From an uncultured Prevotellaceae bacterium (GTDB taxonomy: Bacteria; Bacteroidota; Bacteroidia; Bacteroidales; Muribaculaceae), in NCBI GenBank assembly GCA_900541935.1, contig UQLZ01000015.1:1-48357 (forward strand): a DNA stretch of 48,357 nucleotides. The letters are read 5' to 3'. Positions 17,821 to 26,594 of the stretch are shown here, piece after piece. The position numbers and the translations under genes are program-made. Position 1 is the stretch's first letter, and every line of letters begins with the position of its first letter. Below the pieces are notes generated by a model. That model had not been told where the DNA came from and did no database searches. It was given only the letters and a program-made list of their open reading frames with translations.

Positions 17821-17826
17821 AACAAA

Positions 17827-17860
17827 AATAGGATAAGTCAAAACTGTGACTTATCCTATT
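17827..17860 (-). terminator. Terminator of alaS
   Basis: A perfect 14-base stem (17827-17840 with 17847-17860), six-base loop and a following T-tract on the minus strand, 18 bases after the alaS stop. This is a strong intrinsic terminator shape. Confidence 0.8.
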
Positions 17861-17878
17861 TTAATTATTTAATTAAGT

Positions 17879-20497
17879 CTATATTGATGCAATGATTTCC
17901 ATAATCTTGTCGTAAGCAGCAGAAAGTCCTTCTGCATTCTTACCACCTGCTTGAGCAAATTGAGGTTGACCACCTCCACCACCTTTGATAAGTTTTGCAG
18001 CCTCTCTTACGATTGTTGAAGCATTGAAACCATTTTGTGCAAGGTCATCTGTAACCAAGACTGTCAACATTGGCTTGTCACCGTTCAGAGTTGCTCCAAC
18101 AAATATTGATTTCTCTGGAGATTCTTCGCGAATTGCAAATGCGATACCCTTAACTGCTTCAGCAATGCGTGGGCCTTTTAACGAATAAACGTTAATGCCG
18201 TTCACTTCTGTTCTGTTATCAATAACTTGAGCGGCAACTGCTTTTATTCTTTCTTTAAGCATATTTTCTGCCTCCTTTTTCAATTCTCCGTTTTCAGCAA
18301 TTGTTTTCTTTATTGCTTGAATAACGTTGCTTGAGTTTAGGATTCCGCTAAGTTCAGTCATTGTGTCCTGGAACTCATAAAGGGTGTTTTCAACCGTTTC
18401 TCCTGTTATTGCTTCGATTCTTCGGATACCAGCCGCAATACTGCTTTCTGAAAGAATTTTAATCATACCGATATTACCAGTATTCTTAACGTGAGTACCA
18501 CCACAAAGTTCAATTGATGAGCCGTACTTAATTACGCGAACATCTTCACCATATTTTTCACCGAACAAAGCCATTGCACCCATTGCTTTTGCTTCCTCAA
18601 TAGGAGTGTGGCGGAATTCCTCAAGAAGAATAGCCTCTCGAACTTTCTTGTTTGCCAATCTTTCGACCTTGCGAATTTCTTCATTAGTCATTTTTTGGAA
18701 GTGAGAGAAGTCAAATCTTAAAAGTTTTGGCGACACAAAAGAACCCTTCTGCTCAACATGTGTTCCAAGTACTTCCCTTAATGCTTCATGAAGAAGGTGT
18801 GTTGCCGAGTGGTTTGCAGAAGTAGCAAGTCTTGCTTCTTTGTTAATCTTGGCAAATACAGTCTCACTTGGATTGCTTGGCATTTTCTTAGAAATATGTA
18901 TAGCAAGGTTATTTTCCCGTTTAGTATCTGTAATTTCAATTGTTTCAGAGCCAAAGGATAAAATACCAGTGTCACCAACCTGGCCACCCATTTCTGCGTA
19001 GAAAGGAGTTTTTTCAAGAACGATTTGATAGTATTCGTTATTTTTCTGCTTTACCTTTCTGTATTTAAGTACTTTTGTTTCTGTTTCAGCCTCATCATAA
19101 CCAACAAATTCTGATTCGCCTTCGTTTACAATAACCCAGTCCGATGCTTCTATTGAAGCGGCGTTTCTGGCGCGCTCTTTTTGTTTCGCCATTTCAGCGT
19201 CAAATTCGGCAATGTTAACAGTTAGGCTGTTTTCTTTAAGAATAAGTTCTGTAAGGTCAAGAGGAAAGCCGTATGTGTCGTAAAGAACGAATGCTTCTTT
19301 TCCAGCTATAGAGTTTTTGCCGTTTGCCTTAGTTTCGGCAATAACTTTTTCCAATAGTTTTATACCAGTTTCAAGGGTTCTAAGGAATGAGTCTTCTTCC
19401 TCTTTAATAACTTTTTTGATAAGTTCAGATTGGTCTTTCAATTCAGGGTAAGCATTGCCCATAGATTCGATTAGGGTGTCAACGATTCTATACATAAATG
19501 CTTGCTTTTGGCCAAGGAATGTATATGCATAGCGCACGGCACGGCGTAGAATGCGACGAATAACATAACCGGCTTTTGCGTTAGAAGGCAATTGTGAATC
19601 GGCAATTGAGAAAGAAATTGTTCTAACGTGGTCTGCGATTACTCGCATGGCAACATCAACTTTGTTGTCTTCTCCGTACGTTTTACCAGATAGTTGTCCA
19701 ATCTTTCTAATAAGAGGTTGGAAAACGTCTGTGTCGTAGTTTGATGTTTTGCCTTGCAAAGCCATACAAAGACGCTCAAAGCCCATACCTGTATCAATAA
19801 CCTTGAAAGGAAGAGGCTCAAGTGAGCCGTTTGCCATACGGTTATATTGCATAAATACGATGTTCCAAATTTCGATTACTTGTGGGTGGTCTTTATTGAC
19901 TAATTCTCTACCGCTAATTTTTGCCTTTTCTTCAGGACTGCGAAGGTCAATATGTATTTCGGAACAAGGACCACAAGGACCTGTTTCTCCCATTTCCCAG
20001 AAATTATCGTGCTTATTACCGTTTATTATATGATCTTTAGGTAGGTGTTTTTCCCAAATAGAAGCGGCTTCATTGTCTCTTTCCAGGTTTTCTTCAGGAG
20101 ATCCTTCAAAAACAGTAGCATAGAGCATATCTGGATTCAATTTAAGAACATCAACAAGATATTCCCATGCAAAGTCAATTGCTCCTTGCTTGAAATAATC
20201 TCCAAATGACCAGTTGCCGAGCATCTCAAACATAGTATGGTGATATGTATCGTGACCAACTTCTTCCAAGTCATTGTGCTTTCCGCTTACACGTAAGCAT
20301 TTTTGAGAATCCGCGACACGGTTATATTTCGCTTGTGCATTACCAAGGATAATGTCCTTAAATTGGTTCATTCCCGCATTCGTAAACATAAGTGTTGGGT
20401 CGTCTTTTATAACCATTGGAGCAGAAGGAACAATCTGGTGTCCCTTGCTCTTGAAAAATTCCTTAAAGGATTCTCTTATTTCATTTGCTGAATACAT
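17879..20497 (-). CDS. alaS: Alanine-tRNA ligase
   Basis: The enzyme charges tRNA-Ala. The 872-residue protein has the class II catalytic core at the N-terminus (FTNAGMNQFK near 38, GPCGPCSEIH near 173), the tRNA-binding middle region, the editing domain with zinc ligands His563/His567 (HSATH) and Cys665/His669 (CGGTH), and the C-Ala domain ending in the glycine-rich GGGGGQPQFAQAGGK. Length and order are normal. The gene has its own promoter and terminator. It is divergent from the merR-type gene at 20621. Confidence 0.98.
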   Translation of the reverse strand: MYSANEIRESFKEFFKSKGHQIVPSAPMVIKDDPTLMFTNAGMNQFKDIILGNAQAKYNRVADSQKCLRVSGKHNDLEEVGHDTYHHTMFEMLGNWSFGDYFKQGAIDFAWEYLVDVLKLNPDMLYATVFEGSPEENLERDNEAASIWEKHLPKDHIINGNKHDNFWEMGETGPCGPCSEIHIDLRSPEEKAKISGRELVNKDHPQVIEIWNIVFMQYNRMANGSLEPLPFKVIDTGMGFERLCMALQGKTSNYDTDVFQPLIRKIGQLSGKTYGEDNKVDVAMRVIADHVRTISFSIADSQLPSNAKAGYVIRRILRRAVRYAYTFLGQKQAFMYRIVDTLIESMGNAYPELKDQSELIKKVIKEEEDSFLRTLETGIKLLEKVIAETKANGKNSIAGKEAFVLYDTYGFPLDLTELILKENSLTVNIAEFDAEMAKQKERARNAASIEASDWVIVNEGESEFVGYDEAETETKVLKYRKVKQKNNEYYQIVLEKTPFYAEMGGQVGDTGILSFGSETIEITDTKRENNLAIHISKKMPSNPSETVFAKINKEARLATSANHSATHLLHEALREVLGTHVEQKGSFVSPKLLRFDFSHFQKMTNEEIRKVERLANKKVREAILLEEFRHTPIEEAKAMGAMALFGEKYGEDVRVIKYGSSIELCGGTHVKNTGNIGMIKILSESSIAAGIRRIEAITGETVENTLYEFQDTMTELSGILNSSNVIQAIKKTIAENGELKKEAENMLKERIKAVAAQVIDNRTEVNGINVYSLKGPRIAEAVKGIAFAIREESPEKSIFVGATLNGDKPMLTVLVTDDLAQNGFNASTIVREAAKLIKGGGGGQPQFAQAGGKNAEGLSAAYDKIMEIIASI

Positions 20498-20561
20498 TGT
20501 TGTATTTGTTTTATAAATCTGATAGAGTTGATTAAACTCAAAAATGTTTTGTTTTAGACTG

Positions 20562-20592
20562 CAAAATTAAGGTTTTTATATTATTTTTGCAA
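20562..20592 (-). promoter_or_regulatory. Promoter of alaS
   Basis: On the minus strand TTG (20590-20592) and TAATTTTG (20562-20569) are 20 bases apart, a good Bacteroidetes promoter about 65 bases before the alaS start. It overlaps the promoter-like box of the divergent regulator gene. Confidence 0.65.
20582..20589 (+). promoter_or_regulatory. -7 box of MerR-type gene
   Basis: TATTTTTG fits TAnnTTTG and lies about 31 bases before the start at 20621. It sits within the divergent alaS promoter, so the two could compete. Confidence 0.45.
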
Positions 20593-20620
20593 TAAAGATT
20601 GTCCTATAAGTCTTTAAATA

Positions 20621-20968
20621 ATGAAAAGTATAGAAAAAAAGTTTTATAAGATTGGTGATGTCGCTGAATTGCTTGAGATTCCTCCTTCTACATTGAGATT
20701 TTGGGAGAAGCAGTTTACAATCCTAAAACCTAAGCGCTATTCGAATAATTTCCGTTATTACACCCTTGATGATATAGAAAAGATTAAGATGATTTATTAT
20801 CTTGTGAAAGAAAAGGGCTTAAAATTGTCGGCGGCTGAGAATCAGGTGATGCATAACCGTAAAAACGTCAGTCGCCGTCAAGAGGTCATTGATAGACTTA
20901 AAGATACCAGAGACGAGTTGCAGAAACTTCTTGACTCAATTGATAATATGATAGAGATTAATCGATAA
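20621..20968 (+). CDS. MerR family transcriptional regulator
   Basis: The 115-residue protein begins with a MerR winged helix-turn-helix: YKIGDVAELLEIPPSTLRFWE (about 8-28) and a wing followed by YYTLDDIEKI. A short C-terminal coiled helix (about 85-112) for dimerisation follows. There is no effector-binding domain and no conserved cysteine pair, as in the short MerR proteins common in Bacteroidetes. Its target is unknown. It is convergent with the amidase gene, the two 3' ends overlapping by 11 bases. Confidence 0.85.
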   Translation: MKSIEKKFYKIGDVAELLEIPPSTLRFWEKQFTILKPKRYSNNFRYYTLDDIEKIKMIYYLVKEKGLKLSAAENQVMHNRKNVSRRQEVIDRLKDTRDELQKLLDSIDNMIEINR

Positions 20969-21845
20969 AGCGTTTTGTCAGTCCGCTGAACTCTTCTATT
21001 CTGCGGTCTCTAAGAAATGGCCACCATCTTCTGACTTGTTCACTGCGAGTTAAGTCGATTTCAATAATTTTAATCACTTCTTCATTAGAAGGAGCCTCAA
21101 AAAGCAATTCACCTTGGGGACCTGCTATGAAACTTGTTCCCCAAAATTGTATTCCATTTGTTGCTTCTGATGGGTCTTTTTCCCATCCTGTTCTGTTTAC
21201 TGTAATAACTGGTATTCCATTAGCAACAGCGTGGCCACGTTGTACCGTTTGCCAAGCAGATCTTTGTCTTAATTTTTCGTCATCTGTATCTGTGCTTTCC
21301 CAGCCAATTGCGGTGGGGTAAATAAGCATTTCTGCACCTTTGAGGGACATTAGACGTGCTGCTTCTGGATACCATTGATCCCAACATACTAGTACCCCCA
21401 GTTTTCCAACAGATGTTTGAATGGGCTCGAAGCCGATATCTCCAGGTGTAAAGTAGAATTTTTCATAATATGCAGGATCATCAGGAATGTGCATCTTTCG
21501 ATACTTGCCTGCAATGCTCCCGTCTTTTTCAAAAACAACAGCGGTATTATGGTACAAACCTGGAGCCCTCTTTTCAAACAAAGATGTTACAAGTACAATA
21601 TTATTGCTTTTAGCAACTTTGCTATAAAAATCAGTAGCCTCTCCAGGAATGGAAAGCGCTAAGTCAAAATTATCCGTTGATTCAACCTGACAAAAGTATA
21701 GGGAATCGTGAAGTTCTTGAAGAACGACTAATTCAGCACCTTCTTTAGCCAATTTGTTGATTTTCGTAGCGAGGTTGCTCCTGTTTTGAGCAACATTATC
21801 AGTATTTGATTGTTGGATGATACCAACTTTTAAAGTCTTTGCCAT
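20958..21845 (-). CDS. aguB: N-carbamoylputrescine amidase
   Basis: The enzyme hydrolyses N-carbamoylputrescine to putrescine, the second step of agmatine-to-putrescine conversion. The 295-residue carbon-nitrogen hydrolase has the catalytic triad Glu44 (LQELHDSLY), Lys117 (KYRKMH) and Cys154 (VLVCWDQWYPE). I chose the ATG at 21845, which overlaps the stop of the agmatine deiminase gene as TAATG; an upstream start (21890) would lie deep in aguA and adds residues foreign to the family. Gene order and overlap with aguA confirm the pathway. Confidence 0.95.
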   Translation of the reverse strand: MAKTLKVGIIQQSNTDNVAQNRSNLATKINKLAKEGAELVVLQELHDSLYFCQVESTDNFDLALSIPGEATDFYSKVAKSNNIVLVTSLFEKRAPGLYHNTAVVFEKDGSIAGKYRKMHIPDDPAYYEKFYFTPGDIGFEPIQTSVGKLGVLVCWDQWYPEAARLMSLKGAEMLIYPTAIGWESTDTDDEKLRQRSAWQTVQRGHAVANGIPVITVNRTGWEKDPSEATNGIQFWGTSFIAGPQGELLFEAPSNEEVIKIIEIDLTRSEQVRRWWPFLRDRRIEEFSGLTKRFID

Positions 21846-22894
21846 TATTGTAAATTTAAAGAGTTTTGTGGAAATTGCATCGTAACGCAATGCAGAGAGC
21901 CGTGTTGCTTAATTAGGCTTGTACAGTCTATGCCAATTATTTTATGGTTGGGAAATGCTTCCTGTATAATAGCTAATGCTGCTGCGTCAATGTCGGGTTG
22001 TTTATATGTAGGTACAAGAATAAAACCGTTACCAATAAGAAAGTTTGCGTATGTTGCAGGTAGCCTTTCTCCATCCTCATCATAGATAGGATAGGGTAAA
22101 GGCAACTCAAAAGTTTTGTACGGATGCCCATCTTCTGTTGTAAATGATTTGATTTGTTCTTTCATCATTTGCAGAGAGTTGTAATGGATATCGTCTTCGT
22201 TATTGGTGCATGTGTATATTATTGTCTTATCGTCTGAAAATCTTGCTAATGTATCAATATGACTGTCAGTATCATCTCCTGCCAGTGACCCGTAGTCAAG
22301 CCATAGAATCCGATTAACGCCAAAAGCCTTTTTCAAATATTCTTCAATTTCGTCTTTTGAATGTGCTCCGTTTCTGTTTGGGCTAAGGAGACATTCACTT
22401 GTTGTTAAAAGTGTGCCTTTACTGTCGCTTTCAACAGAGCCTCCTTCAAGAACGAAACTAAGGCGGTTTGCGTACTCTATTTTCTCAAAAAGGTTTGTAT
22501 TATTGTATAGGAGAGAAGTAATAAGGTTGTCTTTGTCTGCTGCAAATTTTAATCCCCAGCCATTAAACTTGAAGTCGTTGATTGTCGCTTTACCGGCATT
22601 ATATGTGGTAATGGACATTGTGTCTCTTGCCCAAGTGTCATTAGTAGGAATTTCGTAGAAATTCACCAGCGACAGGTCGACGCCAGTTAAATCTGTTTTC
22701 GCTTCTTCTATATTAGGTGCAATTATAATTAAATGCTCGTCGTTATCAACAATTGCTTTCGCTATGTTTTTAAAGCAGGCTTTGACCTCATTAAGCATGT
22801 ATGCCCAATCAGTGTTTTTGTGTGGCCAAGATAGCATAATGGCATCTTGCTTCTCCCATTCAGCGGGAAATGTAATTTTTGTATTCTTATTCAT
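21845..22894 (-). CDS. aguA: Agmatine deiminase
   Basis: The enzyme converts agmatine to N-carbamoylputrescine and ammonia. The 349-residue protein of the peptidyl-arginine-deiminase fold starts FPAEWEKQDAIMLSWPH, has LEGGSVESDSKGTLL near 154, and the catalytic nucleophile Cys336 in GSLHCVT near the C-terminus. The ATG at 22894 gives the usual family N-terminus; the in-frame start at 22933 was not used. It is followed directly by aguB (TAATG overlap) and preceded by a small gene overlapping by eight bases. Confidence 0.95.
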   Translation of the reverse strand: MNKNTKITFPAEWEKQDAIMLSWPHKNTDWAYMLNEVKACFKNIAKAIVDNDEHLIIIAPNIEEAKTDLTGVDLSLVNFYEIPTNDTWARDTMSITTYNAGKATINDFKFNGWGLKFAADKDNLITSLLYNNTNLFEKIEYANRLSFVLEGGSVESDSKGTLLTTSECLLSPNRNGAHSKDEIEEYLKKAFGVNRILWLDYGSLAGDDTDSHIDTLARFSDDKTIIYTCTNNEDDIHYNSLQMMKEQIKSFTTEDGHPYKTFELPLPYPIYDEDGERLPATYANFLIGNGFILVPTYKQPDIDAAALAIIQEAFPNHKIIGIDCTSLIKQHGSLHCVTMQFPQNSLNLQ

Positions 22895-23117
22895 TGTAGT
22901 CGGAAAGAGAATCGAAAACTTTTTCGTTCTCATCTATGTATTCTTGACAATATTCAACAAAGGCTTTACGCTCTTTATATCCCATTTCATTACACCATTC
23001 TTTGAAAGCAGTCATTATCTTTTCGTCTTCATTCATTTGCCTTGAAAACTCGCTCTCAGCAATGTCAATACTTCCAAACTGATGCAATAAATCAATGATT
23101 AATGAAGGTATATCCAT
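22887..23117 (-). CDS. Small acidic protein in the agmatine operon
   Basis: The product from the ATG at 23117 has 76 residues, is acidic and mostly helical in appearance (SEFSRQMNEDEKIMTAFKEWCNEMGYKERK). No domain is recognised. Its end overlaps the aguA start by eight bases, so it is likely co-translated with aguA. An in-frame start seven codons upstream (23138) is possible. Confidence 0.6.
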   Translation of the reverse strand: MDIPSLIIDLLHQFGSIDIAESEFSRQMNEDEKIMTAFKEWCNEMGYKERKAFVEYCQEYIDENEKVFDSLSDYNE

Positions 23118-23267
23118 GATAAAAAATTTACTTACCAAATATATGACAAATATTGAAAATAGGCAATACTTTAGTCTGAAAAGCGAAGCCTAATTTTTGG
23201 AGAATCGGTTACATTTATGCCACATATATGGTTTTCAAATGATTTCAAAAAAGTGAATGTTACAGAA

Positions 23268-23298
23268 AGAGGGTGCGCCAAAAATTGACCCACCCTCT
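23268..23298 (-). terminator. Hairpin downstream of rplI
   Basis: AGAGGGTG (23268-23275) pairs with CACCCTCT (23291-23298), an eight-base stem 21 bases after the rplI stop. T-tract on the minus strand is short, so only moderate support. Confidence 0.5.
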
Positions 23299-23319
23299 AC
23301 TATAATGTTTGAATAGAAA

Positions 23320-23763
23320 TTATTCAGAAACAACTTCAAAAGGAATTTCAACAGAAACTTCTTTATGTAGTTTCAAGATAGCAGTATAAGAACCAACTTC
23401 TTTAATGCTTTCCTTGATGTTGATTACCTTTCTGTCTACGTTGAAGCCGAGTTTTTCAAGTGCTTCAGCGATTTGGATATTGTTGACAGAACCAAAGATT
23501 GTGCCTGTTGCGCTTGTCTTAGCGCCTATAGTCAAACTTACGCCATTCAAAGATTCTGCAAGGGCTTCTGCGTCAGCTTTAATCTTAGCAAGTTTATGAG
23601 CACGTTGTTTTTGGTTTTCTGCCAAAACCTTCAAAGCAGATTCTGAAGCAATAACTGCTTTACCTGTCGGGATGAGATAGTTTCTGCCATATCCGCTTTT
23701 AACCTCTACTACGTCATCTTTGTAGCCTAGGTTTGCTACATCTTCTCTTAATATGATTTTCAT
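23320..23763 (-). CDS. rplI: 50S ribosomal protein L9
   Basis: The 147-residue protein starts MKIILREDVANLGYKDDVVEVKSGYGRNYLIP in the way typical of L9 (N-terminal rRNA-binding domain), then has the long central helix (ALKVLAENQKQRAHK) and the C-terminal domain. L9 binds 23S rRNA near the L1 stalk base. It is third in the rpsF-rpsR-rplI operon, 21 bases after rpsR. Confidence 0.97.
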   Translation of the reverse strand: MKIILREDVANLGYKDDVVEVKSGYGRNYLIPTGKAVIASESALKVLAENQKQRAHKLAKIKADAEALAESLNGVSLTIGAKTSATGTIFGSVNNIQIAEALEKLGFNVDRKVINIKESIKEVGSYTAILKLHKEVSVEIPFEVVSE

Positions 23764-23784
23764 AACTATAATCCTTCTAAAAAA

Positions 23785-24054
23785 TTATTTCATCAAGTCT
23801 GTTACGTATGGAAGAAGAGCCAAGTGGCGAGCACGCTTAACTGCTTGTGCAACTCTTCTTTGGAACTTCAATGAAGTGCCAGTAATACGACGAGGAAGAA
23901 TCTTTCCTTGTTCGTTTAAGAATTTCTTGAGAAATTCAGGATCTTTATAGTCGATGTACTTGATACCACTTCTTTTAAAACGGCAATATTTTTTCTTTTT
24001 AACGTCTACTGAAAGTGGAGTTAAATATCTGATTTCTGATTGAGATTGTGCCAT
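23785..24054 (-). CDS. rpsR: 30S ribosomal protein S18
   Basis: The 89-residue basic protein has the S18 core: IDYKDPEFLKKFLNEQGKILPRRITG and then RRVAQAVKRARHLALLPY. S18 pairs with S6 on the small-subunit platform. It begins two bases after the rpsF stop, as expected in this operon. Confidence 0.97.
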   Translation of the reverse strand: MAQSQSEIRYLTPLSVDVKKKKYCRFKRSGIKYIDYKDPEFLKKFLNEQGKILPRRITGTSLKFQRRVAQAVKRARHLALLPYVTDLMK

Positions 24055-24056
24055 AA

Positions 24057-24418
24057 TTAATCCTCCTTGTTTTCGTTAGTGTTAGACTTTGCAGATCTCA
24101 AATTTCTACGCTTTTCTGCATATTCTGCTGCGTATTTGTCAAGACGGAATGTCAAGAAACGGATGATGCGCTCGTCACGACGGAATGCAACTTCCAATTT
24201 TTTAACAATTGTCGGTTCTGCATTGAACTCAAGCAGGCAATAAAAACCTGTCTCTTCTTTTGAATAGGATAAGCGAGTTTGCGCAAACCCCAATTCTCTT
24301 CATTGACTATTGTCGCACCATTGTCTGTGAGAACAGTCTTGAATTTTTCTACCGCTTCCTTCATCTGTGCATCAGATAAAACGGGAGTTAAAATGAAAAC
24401 GGTTTCGTACTTGTTCAT
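24057..24418 (-). CDS. rpsF: 30S ribosomal protein S6 (apparent frameshift)
   Basis: S6 forms a heterodimer with S18 on the 30S platform. The N-terminal half reads from the ATG at 24418 in one frame (MNKYETVFILTPVL ... ENWGLRKLAYPIQKK). The C-terminal half reads in the next frame (ETGFYCLLEFNAEPTIVKKLE ... NENKED) to the stop at 24057. One extra base in the short repeats at about 24252-24261 restores a normal 120-residue S6 with the QKKETGFY junction. Because S6 is normally indispensable and both halves are perfectly conserved in style, the break is best explained by a single-base sequencing deletion. Confidence 0.93.
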
Positions 24419-24455
24419 TTTTAATTATTAATTAAGTGATTAAAATTTTGCGGTG

Positions 24456-24487
24456 CAAAGTTAATACATATTTTTGCAATAAACAAA
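24456..24487 (-). promoter_or_regulatory. Promoter of rpsF-rpsR-rplI
   Basis: On the minus strand TTTG (24484-24487) and TAACTTTG (24456-24463) are 20 bases apart, an excellent Bacteroidetes promoter about 37 bases upstream of the rpsF start. Confidence 0.75.
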
Positions 24488-24602
24488 TGTTTTTAGTTGT
24501 TTGAGATTAATTTGGTGTTTTTTTAATAGAAAATGAAAATTATTTATATTTTATTTAATGTATTGACATAAATGGATTATTTTAGATTTGATAATTTTAT
24601 TG

Positions 24603-24610
24603 TACTTTTG
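24603..24610 (+). promoter_or_regulatory. -7 box upstream of dsbD
   Basis: TACTTTTG fits TAnnTTTG and lies 20 bases before the ATG at 24631. No -33 element at the usual distance. Confidence 0.5.
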
Positions 24611-24630
24611 TAGTCTAATAGATTAGATAT

Positions 24631-26592
24631 ATGAAGACTTCGAATTTTTTAAAATTATTTTTGTCATTCGCTTTAATTGTCATTATTGGGTTTGCAACTT
24701 CAGCACAGATTGTTTCTCCTGTAAAGTGGAAAATTGATTTGGAGAAAGTGGGAGACTCTATAGGATATATTGTTTTAAAAGCAACTATTGAAGATGGGTG
24801 GCACCTTTATTCTAATGATTTGCCAGAAGGCGGGCCTATCCCAACAACTGTAGAATGGAAGAACCTTTATAATGTAAAAGTGGTAGGGGGCTTGGAAGTT
24901 AGTCCTAAGCCAGATGAAGAGATTAGTCAAATTTTTATGCTTAAGTTGGGCTTTTGGAGCAAGCGGGCTGTTTTGAAACAAAAGGTTGAATTTAATGGTG
25001 AAGACTATAAAATCGAAGGTTATGTTACATATATGGCATGTAATGACGGAACATGTCAGCCACCTCAAAAGGAAACTTTTAAATTTTCTGGAACTACAGT
25101 AAAGGCAGATACTATTCCTGCTGTTTCTGATGTTATATTGTCAACACCTAAGACGCAAGAGTCGCAAATTGCAAAAAAAGATTACTGGGAACCTGTTGAT
25201 ACTCAAAATGTGTCATCAGAAAGTAAAACGCTTCTTTTCATCTTCTTAGGAGGTTTTTTAGGAGGCCTTCTCGCTTTGTTGACACCTTGCGTATGGCCGA
25301 TGATACCTCTAACTGTTAGTTTCTTTTTGAAAAAGCACGGTAGCCGGCGTCGCTCAATTGTCGATGCTATTATATATGGCTTGTCGATTGTTGTGATTTA
25401 TTTGCTTTTAGGAATTATTGTTACTGTTGCGTACGGTCCTGGTAAGCTTAATGAACTTTCAACCGATGCCGTGTTTAATTTAATATTCTTTGCGTTGCTT
25501 GTTGTATTTGCCATTTCTTTCTTTGGCGCATTTGAATTGTCTCTACCAAGCAAATGGACCAATAAGATGGATGCAGCAGCCGAAAGAACTACGGGTCTTG
25601 TCAGCATTTTCTTTATGGCATTTACACTTGCTCTTGTGTCGTTTTCTTGTACAGGCCCTATAATAGGAACGCTCCTTGTAGAGGCTGTTAGCCTTGGCGA
25701 TATGACGGGACCTATTGTTGGTATGGGGGCTTTTGCTTTGGCTCTTGCTATTCCTTTTGCGGTCTTTGCAATTTTCCCGACATGGTTGAAAGATTTGCCT
25801 AAGTCTGGTGGTTGGCTTAATACGGTAAAGGTCGTTTTGGGATTTGTTGAGTTGGCTTTATCTATTAAATTCTTGTCGGTTGCCGATTTGGCATACGGAT
25901 GGAGAATTTTGGATAGAGAAGTATTCATCGTATTGTGGGTGATTATATTTGCCCTATTGGGAGTTTACCTGTTAGGTAAGATTCGCTTTACAAACGATTC
26001 AAAGGTTGAGAAAATTGGTGTTTTCCGTTTCTTCCTCGCGCTTATTTCTTTATCGTTCTCTCTTTATTTGCTTCCTGGTTTGTGGGGAGCACCTTTGAGA
26101 GCAGTTAGTGCTTTTGTGCCACCGTTGTCAACGCAGGATTTCAACCTTTATTCAACAGGACACAGCATTGTCTATGATGATTTTGAGGAGGGAATGGAAG
26201 CAGCGAAGGAATTGAAAAAGCCTGTTTTCCTTGACTTTTCAGGTTATGGATGCGTCAATTGCAGAAAGATGGAAATGGCAGTCCTTGATAAGGAAAATGT
26301 ACGTTCTTATTTGAAAGACAACTATGTTTCAATAACTCTGATGGTTGATGACCGTAAGAAATTAGAGAAGCCTGTAGAAGTTACAGAAAATGGTGAAAAA
26401 GTAGAATTGGCAACTTATGGAGAGTTATGGAGTTACTTGCAAAGGTATAAGTTTGGAGCAAATTCACAGCCTTACTACGTTGTATTGAATAACGAAGGAG
26501 AGTTGCTTTCCGGACCAACATATTATGATGAAAATGTTGATCATTTTATGGAATTTCTTAAAAAAGGCGTTGATAAATATAGCGAAAAGTAA
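24631..26592 (+). CDS. dsbD: Thiol:disulfide interchange protein DsbD
   Basis: DsbD carries electrons from cytoplasmic thioredoxin across the inner membrane to periplasmic thiol proteins. The 653-residue protein has a signal peptide (ending TSAQ near 26), an N-terminal DsbD domain with Cys137 and Cys142 (ACNDGTCQ), a transmembrane domain with redox Cys220 (LTPCVWPMIP) and Cys340 (SFSCTGP), and a C-terminal thioredoxin domain with Cys541-VN-Cys544. All three cysteine pairs are present, so electron relay should work. mazG follows two bases after its stop, and topB follows mazG, suggesting one transcript. Confidence 0.95.
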   Translation: MKTSNFLKLFLSFALIVIIGFATSAQIVSPVKWKIDLEKVGDSIGYIVLKATIEDGWHLYSNDLPEGGPIPTTVEWKNLYNVKVVGGLEVSPKPDEEISQIFMLKLGFWSKRAVLKQKVEFNGEDYKIEGYVTYMACNDGTCQPPQKETFKFSGTTVKADTIPAVSDVILSTPKTQESQIAKKDYWEPVDTQNVSSESKTLLFIFLGGFLGGLLALLTPCVWPMIPLTVSFFLKKHGSRRRSIVDAIIYGLSIVVIYLLLGIIVTVAYGPGKLNELSTDAVFNLIFFALLVVFAISFFGAFELSLPSKWTNKMDAAAERTTGLVSIFFMAFTLALVSFSCTGPIIGTLLVEAVSLGDMTGPIVGMGAFALALAIPFAVFAIFPTWLKDLPKSGGWLNTVKVVLGFVELALSIKFLSVADLAYGWRILDREVFIVLWVIIFALLGVYLLGKIRFTNDSKVEKIGVFRFFLALISLSFSLYLLPGLWGAPLRAVSAFVPPLSTQDFNLYSTGHSIVYDDFEEGMEAAKELKKPVFLDFSGYGCVNCRKMEMAVLDKENVRSYLKDNYVSITLMVDDRKKLEKPVEVTENGEKVELATYGELWSYLQRYKFGANSQPYYVVLNNEGELLSGPTYYDENVDHFMEFLKKGVDKYSEK

Positions 26593-26594
26593 TT

